This document shows positions 1-7,348 of a DNA stretch of 9,454 nt, piece after piece. Under the pieces are notes generated by a model. That model worked only from the letters and a program-made list of their open reading frames with translations, ran no database searches and had not been told where the DNA came from. The stretch's first letter is position 1. Every line of letters starts with the position of its first letter. Position numbers and translations under genes: made by a program. This DNA comes from an uncultured Lentisphaeraceae bacterium (GTDB taxonomy: Bacteria > Verrucomicrobiota > Kiritimatiellia > RFP12 > DVOR01): positions 1 through 9,454 of the forward strand of contig CAMGJH010000017.1 of NCBI GenBank assembly GCA_946056345.1. Direction: 5' to 3'.

Positions 1-1853
1 TTGGCCTCGCGGACGTGGTCGATGAGCTTCTGGGCGGCGAGGTACTGCTCGTCCTTGGCCAGGCGGGCATCGGAGGCGGCCTTGAGGCGGGGGAGGAAGG
101 GGGCGAGGTCGGCGGTCTTGGCGTAGTAGGCGGGGTTGACAGTGGTGTAGGGGAGGGCGCCGGGGAGCTGATCCTCGCCGAGCTCGAGGGCATCGTAGAG
201 GGAGGGGAGGACGAGGTCGGGGATGACACCGCGCAGCTGGGTGGTGCCGCCGTTGATGCGGTAGAAGCAGGCGGTGGTGATGCGGTCGGCGCCGTAGACC
301 TTGGAGTCGCCGCCCAGGCCCTGGACGGTCTGGACGGTGCCCTTGCCGTGGCTCTTGGAGTCGCCGACGATGATGGCTCGGCCGTAATCCTGGAGGGCGG
401 AGGCGACGATCTCGGAGGCGGAGGCGGAGTTGCGGTTGGTGAGAACGAGCAGGGGCTTGCTGAAGGCCACTTGCCCCTGGGCGGGGAGGACCTGCACCGA
501 GCGCGCGTCGCGGACTTGGACGGCCGGGCCGGTGACGAAGAGCCCGGTCATCGAAAGGGCTTCGAGGAGGGAGCCGCCGCCGTTGTTGCGCAGGTCGATG
601 ACCATCCCATCGACGTGCTCGGCGTTGAAGTGTTGGATGTAGCGCAGGAGGTCCTTGGTCATCGAGCGCGCGTCAGCCCCCGTATCGCCCGAGACGACCC
701 CGGCGTAGAAGGCGGGGATGCGGACGTAGCCGAGGCGGCGGTCGTTCTCCAGGCGCTGGACGCAGCCAGTGACGGCCTGCTCCTCGAGCTTGATTTCATC
801 GCGAATGAGGTCGACGAGCTTGGTGCGGGTGCCGGTTTTGTCGGAGACGGGGATGACGCGCAGGACGACCTTGGTGCCCTTGGGGCCGCGGATCTTGCGG
901 ACGGTGCGGTTGAGGGGCTTGTGCTGGATGTCCTCGATGGGGCCGTCGCCTTGGCCCACGCCGATGATGCGGTCGCCCTCCTGGAGGCGGATGTCGCGGG
1001 TGTCGCTGGCGGCGGGGGCGCCGGGCATCAGCTCAGTGATACGCACCGCACCGTCATCGTAGCGCAGGGTGGCACCGATGCCGCAGAGGGTGAGGTTCAT
1101 CTCCATACTGAAGTCCTCGAAGTTCATCGGCGACATATAGTCGGTGTGCGGGTCGTAGGCGTTGGCCACGGCGGTGAGGTAGCGCTGGAGGATGGTTTCG
1201 GAGTCCATTTCGCCATACGCATCGCGCAGGGTACGGTAGCGCTTGCGGATGACCTCCTCGACCGGCTGGGAGAGGTCCTCGGTGTCGTAGTTGGGCTTGT
1301 CGTCCTCGGGCTTGTCGGCCTTCTCCTCGGCATCGAGCTCCTTGGTCAGGGTGATGGCGAGCAGTTCGTTGCGCAGGGCGGAGCGCCAGAGGGCCTTTTG
1401 GGCGAGGGCATCGGCGGGGCGCTCGGCCTTGCGGCGTTTCCAGACGTAGCTCTCGTCGCCCGAGAAGTCGAAGGTGTCCGGGTCCTTGAGCAGGGCTTCA
1501 GCGTAGTCGCACCGCTGGGCCAGGCGCTCGCGCACGAGGGCCATTAGGTCGTAGCCGAAGGTGAGGTCGCCGGAAGCGAGGGCATCGTCGAGGGTTGTGC
1601 GCAGCGGCTCAAGGCGCTTGAGGTCTTCCTGGGTGAGGAGGGTTCGGTCGAAGTCCAGCGCGTCGACCAGGTTAGTCCAGGCGACGGCGGAGAGGTGGTC
1701 GCCAAAGCGTTCGCCGGAGAGATGGGTGGTGTTGAGCTGGCGGACAACGCGGCGGGCGATTTCGGGGTAGACCGGCTCGGGGGCCAGGGGCGCGGCGAGG
1801 GCGGTGAGGGCGCAGAGAGCGGCAGTGAGAGCGAGGGGGAGGCGCAGTTGCAT
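1..1853 (-). CDS. prc: Tail-specific protease Prc/Tsp (S41A C-terminal processing peptidase), 3' end cut off by window edge
   Basis: This is a periplasmic serine protease of the Prc/Tsp type, which degrades proteins from exposed C-termini and, in Enterobacteria, trims envelope proteins and murein hydrolases. I translated 617 residues; the gene continues past position 1 (E. coli Prc has 682). Residues 1-21 look like a Sec signal peptide (cleavage near A20/A21). An N-terminal TSP domain covers about 25-230 and ends in the family motif AYDPHTDYMSP (232-242). A PDZ domain begins at GIGATL (258-263) and includes GDRIIGVGQ. The protease domain follows, with IDLRNNGGG (419-427), the nucleophile S478 in NSASASEI, and the general base K504 in HGKGTVQ. 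The S-to-K spacing is 26 residues, one more than I recall for E. coli Prc, because of a one-residue insertion in GDSKSHGKG. FYRINGGTTQLRGVIPD (530-546) is also typical. The start ATG lies 2 bp after the NERD gene stop, with a GAAGG-like Shine-Dalgarno 9 bp upstream. Confidence 0.95.
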   Translation of the reverse strand, partial: MQLRLPLALTAALCALTALAAPLAPEPVYPEIARRVVRQLNTTHLSGERFGDHLSAVAWTNLVDALDFDRTLLTQEDLKRLEPLRTTLDDALASGDLTFGYDLMALVRERLAQRCDYAEALLKDPDTFDFSGDESYVWKRRKAERPADALAQKALWRSALRNELLAITLTKELDAEEKADKPEDDKPNYDTEDLSQPVEEVIRKRYRTLRDAYGEMDSETILQRYLTAVANAYDPHTDYMSPMNFEDFSMEMNLTLCGIGATLRYDDGAVRITELMPGAPAASDTRDIRLQEGDRIIGVGQGDGPIEDIQHKPLNRTVRKIRGPKGTKVVLRVIPVSDKTGTRTKLVDLIRDEIKLEEQAVTGCVQRLENDRRLGYVRIPAFYAGVVSGDTGADARSMTKDLLRYIQHFNAEHVDGMVIDLRNNGGGSLLEALSMTGLFVTGPAVQVRDARSVQVLPAQGQVAFSKPLLVLTNRNSASASEIVASALQDYGRAIIVGDSKSHGKGTVQTVQGLGGDSKVYGADRITTACFYRINGGTTQLRGVIPDLVLPSLYDALELGEDQLPGALPYTTVNPAYYAKTADLAPFLPRLKAASDARLAKDEQYLAAQKLIDHVREA

Positions 1854-1855
1854 TG

Positions 1856-2569
1856 TTAGAGACCTTCGGTGATATCCAGGCGCCCGAGGCGGGAGACGAC
1901 CTGGGCGACGTCGGTGGGGGAGAGGGTGGCGGGCAGGGCGGTGAGAGCCTGCACTAGGCTCAGGTGGGAGCAGACGAGGATTTCGTCGGCCTGCTCGGGG
2001 CCGTCCTCGAACTTGTGGCCGATGAAGCAGAGCACGCCGTGGAGCTGCTCCTGCGGGATCTCCGCCTCCTGGGCCACGGCCACCAGCGCGTGGCGGACCT
2101 GGAGGACGGGCGACTTGTCTATCGGGCGGCCATTGGCCAGGATCTGCCCGGCGTCGATGGAGACCTCGCCGCTCCAGTGCTTGGTCTCGATGACGAAGAC
2201 ACCCTGCGGGCCGACGGCCACGTGGTCGATGTCGCGCCCGTTGGGGAGGAGCAGACCGTTGAAGACGGTCCAGCTGTCGGGCAGGTGGGAGAGCTCGCCG
2301 GCGGCAATCTCCTCGCCGCGTGCGCCCTTGAAGTAGCCATAGACGAGGGCCGGCTGGGTGCGCGAGTAGTAGAAGAAGCCGGCGATGGCCAGGAGGATGC
2401 AGAGCGCGCCCAGCGGCCAAGGCAGGACGCCTGCCGCGGCGAGCACCGCCCCGATGCCGACGCCGAAGAGCGTTCCGAAGGCAAGGATGGGGATAAAGAC
2501 CTTGCGCAGGCCCCGGCGCCGGGCGGCATCGCCCGGAACGCCTCGCATAGTGGCACGAGCTTCTAACAT
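1856..2569 (-). CDS. Membrane-anchored NERD-domain protein (237 aa)
   Basis: The NERD (nuclease-related) domain has a PD-(D/E)xK-like fold. Most members are uncharacterised, so the substrate here is unknown. Residues 24-44 and 46-68 form two hydrophobic helices that should anchor the protein in the inner membrane. The basic N-terminus (RRRGLRK, 17-23) suggests both termini are cytoplasmic. The NERD domain spans about 82-185. It shows GEE (85-87), GRDIDHVAVGPQGVFVIETK (111-130) and a following W132; D113/D115, E128 and K130 are the expected active-site type residues, so the nuclease-like signature looks intact. The C-terminus (186-237) is a small helical tail. The chosen ATG has GGAG 8 bp upstream and sits 14 bp after the lptG-like stop. 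A later ATG at residue 8 has no comparable ribosome site. The stop is 2 bp before prc, which implies translational coupling to a periplasmic protease; whether they share a function is unknown. Confidence 0.85.
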   Translation of the reverse strand: MLEARATMRGVPGDAARRRGLRKVFIPILAFGTLFGVGIGAVLAAAGVLPWPLGALCILLAIAGFFYYSRTQPALVYGYFKGARGEEIAAGELSHLPDSWTVFNGLLLPNGRDIDHVAVGPQGVFVIETKHWSGEVSIDAGQILANGRPIDKSPVLQVRHALVAVAQEAEIPQEQLHGVLCFIGHKFEDGPEQADEILVCSHLSLVQALTALPATLSPTDVAQVVSRLGRLDITEGL

Positions 2570-2583
2570 AGCGTGAGCTCCGG

Positions 2584-3696
2584 TTAAGGCAACTTTCGGA
2601 AGAGGACGATGGCCGCTGCGCCGAAGAGGCAGGAGGGCAGGACCACCGCGAGGGCCGGTTTGAGGATGTCGTGGTTGGCGAGCATCATCGAGAGGGCCGT
2701 CAGCGCATAGTAGGCCAGGAAGAGCGAGAGGGCCAGCAGGATGCCGCGGAAGACCGACTGGCGCCCGGAGGCGATACCCGCAGGGATGGCGAAGAGGGTG
2801 ACCAGGAGAATGGAGAGGGGCGCGGCGTAGTGGTTGTAGGTGGCGTAGGAGTCCTCGTGCTTTTGGCGGCGGGTGAGGCCGCTCTGGTCGCGCAGCTTAC
2901 GGTTGAGTTTGCGGTCGGCGGCCGAGGAAAGGTCCGCCGAGGAGTTCTGGATGAGCACCTGGCGGGGCGTTTCGCCGAGGGTGTAGAAGGGCTTGGTGGG
3001 GAGGCTGGCGGGGCAACCCTTAGGGGGCGAGATGACCTGGTCGAGCTCGTCGTAGTAGGTGATGGTGATGCCGCCGAGGAGCCACCAGACGCCGTCGAGG
3101 TAGCGCGCCTTGGGGGCGGCAAAGGTGCGGTCCTTCGAGCCATCGGGGCGGTTGAAGGTGAGGCGGACGTCGAGGAACTCCTCGGGCTTGGCGGGGTCCA
3201 TCTCGCCAATGATCCAGACGTGGTCGTTGCCCGGGGCGGCGTAGCCGATACCTTTGAGCGGCTCGCGGCCGGACTCTCGGAAGTCGGAGTTCTTGATGAT
3301 CATCGCGCGGGCGGCGGCCGAGGGCTTGAGGAACTCGGTGTTGGCGAAGGAGGCGAGGGCGGCGAGGGCGGCGGTGAGGAGGATGGGGGCGGCGACGGTG
3401 GAGAGGCCGATGCCGCTGGCGCGCATTGCGATGAGCTCGCTATGGCGGCAGAGCTGCCACATCGTGTAGAGAGTGGAGAGGAGGAAGACGGCCGGCAGGA
3501 GCCACTCGAGGTACATCGAGAGGGTGCCGAAGAGGAAGTCGAGGGCCACCTGGCAGGTGACGTTGGCCTTGGGGTCGAAGCAGGCGCTGATGAGGTCGAA
3601 GCTCATAAAGAGCAAGGTCAGCGAGCAGAGACCGAGCAGGCAGATGCTGGCCGGGACGGCGAAGGTTCGCCACACGTAGCGGAAGAGGATACTCAT
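2584..3696 (-). CDS. lptG: LptF/LptG-family (YjgP/YjgQ) lipopolysaccharide export permease (370 aa)
   Basis: This is an inner-membrane permease of the LptB2FG ABC exporter, which extracts lipopolysaccharide and passes it to the periplasmic LptC/LptA bridge. Three N-terminal helices (about 11-33, 57-80, 98-118) are followed by a periplasmic beta-jellyroll-like region (about 125-280) and three C-terminal helices (about 290-309, 313-338, 345-366). The cytoplasmic coupling segment RHSELIAMRASGIGL (84-98) closely matches the family hallmark that contacts the ATPase LptB. Length (370) is normal for LptF or LptG, and I cannot firmly tell the two apart; LptG is the better guess. The start ATG overlaps the stop of the preceding membrane gene by 4 bp (ATGA), with an AAAGGTGG ribosome site 7 bp upstream. 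A longer in-frame reading continuing upstream to about 4293 only shadows the neighbouring gene. No LptB or LptC is in the window. Confidence 0.88.
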   Translation of the reverse strand: MSILFRYVWRTFAVPASICLLGLCSLTLLFMSFDLISACFDPKANVTCQVALDFLFGTLSMYLEWLLPAVFLLSTLYTMWQLCRHSELIAMRASGIGLSTVAAPILLTAALAALASFANTEFLKPSAAARAMIIKNSDFRESGREPLKGIGYAAPGNDHVWIIGEMDPAKPEEFLDVRLTFNRPDGSKDRTFAAPKARYLDGVWWLLGGITITYYDELDQVISPPKGCPASLPTKPFYTLGETPRQVLIQNSSADLSSAADRKLNRKLRDQSGLTRRQKHEDSYATYNHYAAPLSILLVTLFAIPAGIASGRQSVFRGILLALSLFLAYYALTALSMMLANHDILKPALAVVLPSCLFGAAAIVLFRKLP

Positions 3697-4256
3697 TGGC
3701 CGACCACCTTTCCCAGGGCGCAGAGGGTGACGAGGGTTGCCGCGGCCGCGCCCAAGAGCAGCCCGGCAAGCCCCTGGCGCAGACGCGGATGGTCGGCAAG
3801 CCGGTCGCAGGCTACACGCAGGAGCCAGGGATAGAAGACCGCGAACATCCCGAAGGTGAGGCTGGCGTAGCCGAGGATGACGGGCACCAAGCGCCAGAGC
3901 GTCACCTGGTCGCGCACCGCCAGGATAACCGGCATTGGCCAGAGCATCAACAGTCCGCCGATAGCCCGCGCGCAGAGCAGGTTTTGCAGGAGCACTGGCG
4001 AGAGGATGGCGCAGAGGGCGGTCAAGAACAACAGCCGCGCGGGGGTGAGGAAGGCCAGGAGGTCGACCGGGTGGAGCCAGAGGCCGAGCCCCACCCAGAC
4101 CCAGCAGAGCGTGGAGAGGGCGATGCCCAGCAACGGCGCGCGCGGTAGACGGCGCACCTGCGTGGCGGCGGCGGGAAGGAGGAGCCAAGCGCCGAGTGCG
4201 GCCAGTGCTCCGGCGAGGAGCCCGGTCAGCCATTGCGCAGTGAGGAGTGAAGGCAT
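3693..4256 (-). CDS. Hypothetical six-helix membrane protein coupled to the LptG-like permease (187 aa)
   Basis: I do not recognise this family. The protein is strongly hydrophobic, with about six predicted membrane helices: roughly 8-29, 41-61, 72-93, 97-114, 120-148 (long, perhaps followed by a bend) and 162-184. No signal-peptide site, catalytic motif, CxxC pair or nucleotide-binding motif is visible. Loops are short and mostly carry arginine (QVRRLPRA near 33-40, DRLADHPRLRQ near 151-161), consistent with an inner-membrane protein. It lies 20 bp downstream of the AI-2E gene stop, and its own stop overlaps the start of the lptG-like gene as ATGA. The two are therefore probably translated together, and a role linked to LPS export or envelope assembly is a reasonable inference. 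It lacks the periplasmic jellyroll expected of a full LptF. The ribosome site is weak (AGAAAG about 9 bp upstream), but the uninterrupted coding frame and tight packing support it as real. Confidence 0.8.
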   Translation of the reverse strand: MPSLLTAQWLTGLLAGALAALGAWLLLPAAATQVRRLPRAPLLGIALSTLCWVWVGLGLWLHPVDLLAFLTPARLLFLTALCAILSPVLLQNLLCARAIGGLLMLWPMPVILAVRDQVTLWRLVPVILGYASLTFGMFAVFYPWLLRVACDRLADHPRLRQGLAGLLLGAAAATLVTLCALGKVVGQ

Positions 4257-4276
4257 AGCGGAAGCTTTCTATTCGG

Positions 4277-5434
4277 TTAAGGGGTGGGGGCATTGCTGCC
4301 GGCCACGAAACGTTCGGAGGAGGCGCGCCATTCGCCCCAGGAGGCCTTGACGAAGGCGGTTAGCGGGATGGCGAGCAGGAGCCCCAGGAAGCCGCCCAGC
4401 TGCGTCCAGAAGAGGAGGGCGAAGACGATTTGCCAGGCCGAGAGCTTCATCCGCCCGCCCTGGATATAGGGCTGCATCACGTAGCCATCAAAGGTCTGAA
4501 TGCAGCAGATGATGGCGAGGATGGCGCAGGTGTAGCCCAGGCCGCCGTGGAAGAAGGCAATCGGCAGGGTCACGCAGAGTCCCGAGAGGACGCCGAGATA
4601 GGGCATCAGGTTGAGCAGCCCGAGCACGAAGCCGAGGATGAAGCCGTTGGGCAGGCCGATAAGCTGGAAGGCCGTGCCGTAGAGGCAACCCTGGATGATG
4701 ACATCGATAATCTGCCCGCGGAAGTAGGAGACGATGATGTCGTTGAAGTGCTGGAAGTGGCGTGCCACGGCGGTCCGCCCGTGGGCGCTGAGGAAGGGCA
4801 GGTGCTCGGCAAAGGCTTCGCCGGTGAGCGGCTTTTGCATCACGAAGATAATCCAGTAGAAGAAGGTCAGCAACCAGAGCAGGAAGGCCGACCCGGCCGA
4901 GAAGACCGCTCCGCCCACGTGGCCTCCCTTTCCGGCCCAGTCGAGCGCCTTGGCAATGGAGAACGAGCCATCCTCCGCAAGGAGCCCGGTCATCGTCGGC
5001 AAGATCTCCTGGAGCAGCTCCTTCGCCTCCGGGAAGCGTTCTGGCAACTGCGTGCGCAGCTTGGCCACGGCCTCGGGGAAGGCGCGCGCGGCATTCGTCC
5101 CCTGCTCCACCAGGAAGGCGCCGAAGAACCAACACAGCAGCGCAATCGGCACCAGGAACGAGAGGGTGAAGGCACAGACGGCCAACACCTCGCGTCCGCC
5201 CAACCAACTTTTCAGCCGCGCGTACCACGGCCGCGTGAGCAGGCTCAGGAAGAAGGCCACAATCACCGGCCCGACCACGTGCAAGAAGTAGCCCAGCCCG
5301 CGCAACAGCAGCCCCATCAGCACCACCACCCCCACGCCCAAGGCAATACAGCACAGCAACGTCAGCGACGAAGTGATGACGCGGTTCTGGAAGTCCGAGA
5401 AGGCCAAGATACGGCGGTCGCGCGGGTTAGTCAT
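4277..5434 (-). CDS. AI-2E family transporter (PF01594-type membrane protein, 385 aa)
   Basis: This integral membrane protein belongs to the family that includes E. coli TqsA (autoinducer-2 exporter), YdiK and some Na+/H+ antiporters, so the family name does not establish the substrate. Paired N-terminal helices (about 22-45 and 48-67) are followed by a helix at 82-108, a soluble amphipathic segment (about 110-175), a helix at 178-200, and a C-terminal cluster from about 240 to 365. The family signature is clear: GFILGFVLGLLNLMPYLG (264-281), DGYVMQPYIQGGRMKLSAWQ (316-335) and GGFLGLLLAIPLTA (347-360). The preferred start is the second of two close ATGs. GGAGG at 5444-5448 lies 9 bp from the ATG at 5434 but only 3 bp from the ATG at 5440, which would add Met-Pro. 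Either choice overlaps the end of the lolA-like gene (8 or 14 bp). It sits 20 bp upstream of the unknown membrane gene. Confidence 0.9.
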   Translation of the reverse strand: MTNPRDRRILAFSDFQNRVITSSLTLLCCIALGVGVVVLMGLLLRGLGYFLHVVGPVIVAFFLSLLTRPWYARLKSWLGGREVLAVCAFTLSFLVPIALLCWFFGAFLVEQGTNAARAFPEAVAKLRTQLPERFPEAKELLQEILPTMTGLLAEDGSFSIAKALDWAGKGGHVGGAVFSAGSAFLLWLLTFFYWIIFVMQKPLTGEAFAEHLPFLSAHGRTAVARHFQHFNDIIVSYFRGQIIDVIIQGCLYGTAFQLIGLPNGFILGFVLGLLNLMPYLGVLSGLCVTLPIAFFHGGLGYTCAILAIICCIQTFDGYVMQPYIQGGRMKLSAWQIVFALLFWTQLGGFLGLLLAIPLTAFVKASWGEWRASSERFVAGSNAPTP

Positions 5435-6221
5435 GGGCATTATCCTCCACCGAGAAGCTCTCGGACGCGATGGAATTGACGGTTAGGCGCGTGATGCGGC
5501 TCGAGCCGGTGCGCTTGATGCGGAACTCGCGCGGCACCCACCGCCCCTCCTCGCGCCCAATCTTCTGCACATACATCAGGCGTGCCACCTCCCCGGCCTC
5601 GCCCAGTTGCGCGGTCTGCAACAGGTTGCCTGTGGCCTCGTCCACCCAAATGCGCACGGCCGAGAGCCCGGCAATCGGCTCCGGCGGCCGCGCCTCGATG
5701 ACCGCCGTCGAGCGCCCGCTCACGCGCAGCGGGATGGCGCGCTGGCGGCACTCGGCCTCGGGGACGGCGCGCAGGTCCAGCCACCACAGGTAGTCGAAGG
5801 CCAGGTCCATCCAGGTGAGGTCGCTCTCGGCAATGGGGGTATTCAGGCGGGCCTGCTCCACGCGTTGCCCTTCGGAGGTGATGAGGGTGAGCTTGGGTTT
5901 GCCCCCTTCGCGCGTCAGTTCGGCCTCCTGCAAGGGCGTGTCGCCGGAGCCCTCGATGGCGTAGAGCCGGCAGTGGGCGCGGGGGGCGGCAGTGCTCCAA
6001 TCGAGCTGAAGGGTGTAGGGAAAGAGCTTTTCGCGCTGACCGCGCTGCTCGGCGGTGCCCACCCGCCCGCGAATAGTCAGCTGCTCGCGCGGGAACATCA
6101 GCCGCGCCTGCAAGAGAATCTGCAGCGGCGAGAGCCCCTCGATGGCGCTCTCGGCCAACCCCGTGGTGGCCAGGCAAAACGCCAGCGCGCACCCCAACAA
6201 TAGCTTTGCTGCGCGCCTCAT
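5427..6221 (-). CDS. LolA-like outer-membrane lipoprotein-sorting protein (264 aa)
   Basis: This is a probable periplasmic protein of the broad LolA/LppX-like superfamily, often annotated as outer-membrane lipoprotein-sorting protein (PF17131-type). Such proteins form an open half-barrel that binds acyl chains. Residues 1-23 are a signal peptide (basic MRRAAK, hydrophobic core, cleavage after GLA). The cysteine at 16 lacks a convincing lipobox, so a soluble form is likelier than a lipoprotein. The C-terminal half carries the recognisable pattern: a structural-protein-like STAVIEARP (171-179), VRIWVDEATGNLLQTAQ (189-205), then VQKIGREEGRWVPREFRIKR (218-237) and TRLTV. The segment DLAFDYLWW (139-147) matches the usual pre-core motif. 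The start ATG overlaps the mcsB-like stop by 4 bp (ATGA) and has GGAGG 8 bp upstream. It begins the envelope half of the operon. It is not a classical enterobacterial LolA, so lipoprotein carrier activity is inferred. Confidence 0.8.
   Translation of the reverse strand: MRRAAKLLLGCALAFCLATTGLAESAIEGLSPLQILLQARLMFPREQLTIRGRVGTAEQRGQREKLFPYTLQLDWSTAAPRAHCRLYAIEGSGDTPLQEAELTREGGKPKLTLITSEGQRVEQARLNTPIAESDLTWMDLAFDYLWWLDLRAVPEAECRQRAIPLRVSGRSTAVIEARPPEPIAGLSAVRIWVDEATGNLLQTAQLGEAGEVARLMYVQKIGREEGRWVPREFRIKRTGSSRITRLTVNSIASESFSVEDNAHD
5444..5448 (-). promoter_or_regulatory. Ribosome binding site of the AI-2E gene, inside the lolA-like coding end
   Basis: A perfect GGAGG on the minus strand lies 3 bp before the ATG at 5440 and 9 bp before the ATG at 5434. 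Usual spacing favours the inner ATG. The site lies within the last codons of the lolA-like gene, so translation of the two genes is probably coupled. Confidence 0.7.
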
Positions 6222-7348
6222 CGCATCGCCCTCCGCTTGAAGTCGCGCGAGAGGGAGAAGTCGAGGTTGTTGCGCATCCAGGTTGCGCGGGCGGCGGCCT
6301 TGAACCAGGGCGGGAAGCTGCGCACGGCCTCGGGCAGGTAGGCCCGCTCAAGGAGATCGCGGCAGATTGGCTCAGAGAGGTGGTTGTCGTCGAAGGTCAG
6401 CGCAGTCATCATCGGGGGGAGGCTTCGGGGGCGGTGCTTGGGGGAGATGACACCCAAGTCCCAGGCTAGGTGGAAGTCGGAGAGACAGTCGCTCAGTTCG
6501 TCGGGGGTAATCATCAGCGCCACGCGGAGGGTGGCCTGCAGACGGCTGACGATGTCGAGCAGCACATAGGGCTCCTCCACGAGCACCCGCTCGCGCGCAT
6601 TGCGCTCCTGGCGAATGATGCTTCCCAGGAAGCGCTGCAGCGTGCGCGTCTCCTCCACGGCGTTGTAGCGCAGCGAGCGGCCGTTGAAGAGGATACAGAG
6701 CGCGCCGGGGGGTGTTTGCGTGCCGGTGTCGTTGTTCGTATCGATGCGCAGTTCGGAGAAGTTTGCGGCATTCTCCAGTTCGCGCAGGTGGTCAAAGTGC
6801 ATCAACCCGGCCAAGTGGAGCCACACGCGCAGCCGGAAGCCCGAGCCGGTGAGCGTCAGTTGGCGCGTCAGATAGCCCAGCTGCTCGGTGCGCGCGAAGT
6901 TGAGGACAGGCTCCAGACGGTCGACGAAGCGCTGCAACTGCTCGGCTAGGCGGTCGTAATCTGCCGGCGAGAGTTGCCGCGCGCTGGCGATGACCGAGAA
7001 GGCCAGATGGTTCGCGCCCATCACCTCGCACCAAAGGGGCGCCTCGACGCCCTCCGGCTTGGCCAGATAGAGCAAGGCATAGCCCGGCAGACGGCTCTCG
7101 GGGGCGGTGAGCAGCATCACGTGCAGGTGCGTGTTGAACGCCTCAAGCTCGTCCGTCAGGTCTAGGAAGTTCAGTGCGCACGCTTGCAATCGCTTGATGA
7201 CCTCTTTTGAGCGCCGCCGCCGAGCAGCATCGCTCATCCGGTCCGGGAAGGGCATCCCCTCCAGGTTGCGCACAAAGGCAAACTGCGCGCAGAGGCAAAT
7301 CTGTCCGCGTTCGGTGGGCATCGGCGTGAGGTCGTCTTTAAGCGCCAT
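6218..7348 (-). CDS. mcsB: McsB-like guanido-phosphotransferase-fold protein, probable pseudokinase (376 aa)
   Basis: This is a homologue of McsB, the protein-arginine kinase that tags proteins with phosphoarginine for ClpC-ClpP degradation in Firmicutes. The length (376; B. subtilis McsB about 363) and colinear landmarks fit: VRNLEGMPFP (26-35), EQLGYLT (155-161), HLAGL (178-182), QERNARERV (247-255) and CLSDFHLAWDLGVI (288-301). Catalytic positions are eroded when compared from memory with B. subtilis McsB. The ATP-site SSRIRLARN reads CAQFAFVRN (20-28). The active-site Cys segment SCPTNVGTG reads RQLTLTGSG (162-170), with Gln at the Cys position. The acidic NEEDH reads MGANH (110-114). The catalytic GEGSE loop (near 203-214) has no Glu. 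R172 remains. The reading frame is intact and the gene is coupled, so selection for a non-catalytic role is likely. The start has AGGAGG 5 bp upstream and overlaps mcsA by 11 bp; an upstream in-frame ATG lies inside mcsA and was not used. Confidence 0.85.
   Translation of the reverse strand: MALKDDLTPMPTERGQICLCAQFAFVRNLEGMPFPDRMSDAARRRRSKEVIKRLQACALNFLDLTDELEAFNTHLHVMLLTAPESRLPGYALLYLAKPEGVEAPLWCEVMGANHLAFSVIASARQLSPADYDRLAEQLQRFVDRLEPVLNFARTEQLGYLTRQLTLTGSGFRLRVWLHLAGLMHFDHLRELENAANFSELRIDTNNDTGTQTPPGALCILFNGRSLRYNAVEETRTLQRFLGSIIRQERNARERVLVEEPYVLLDIVSRLQATLRVALMITPDELSDCLSDFHLAWDLGVISPKHRPRSLPPMMTALTFDDNHLSEPICRDLLERAYLPEAVRSFPPWFKAAARATWMRNNLDFSLSRDFKRRAMR

Noticed and set aside
15..1547. 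A 510-codon open frame on the plus strand, rich in Gly, Val, Ala, Asp and Glu
   Set aside because: It is antisense to prc, whose minus-strand product shows complete catalytic, PDZ and N-terminal motifs. The plus-strand product is low complexity with no recognisable domain, as expected from high-GC codons read backwards.
2671..3834. A 387-codon plus-strand open frame
   Set aside because: Antisense to the lptG-like gene; Gly/Glu-rich product without domains. The minus strand has clear family motifs and ribosome sites.
3697..4293. A 199-residue N-terminal extension of the LptG-like protein in the same frame
   Set aside because: The extension is Arg/Pro/Ala-rich and out of frame with the real 187-aa membrane protein that occupies this DNA. 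The LptG start at 3696 has a good ribosome site and an ATGA overlap.
4430..5479. A 349-codon plus-strand open frame
   Set aside because: Antisense shadow of the AI-2E gene, with a Glu/Gln/His-rich product that matches nothing I know.
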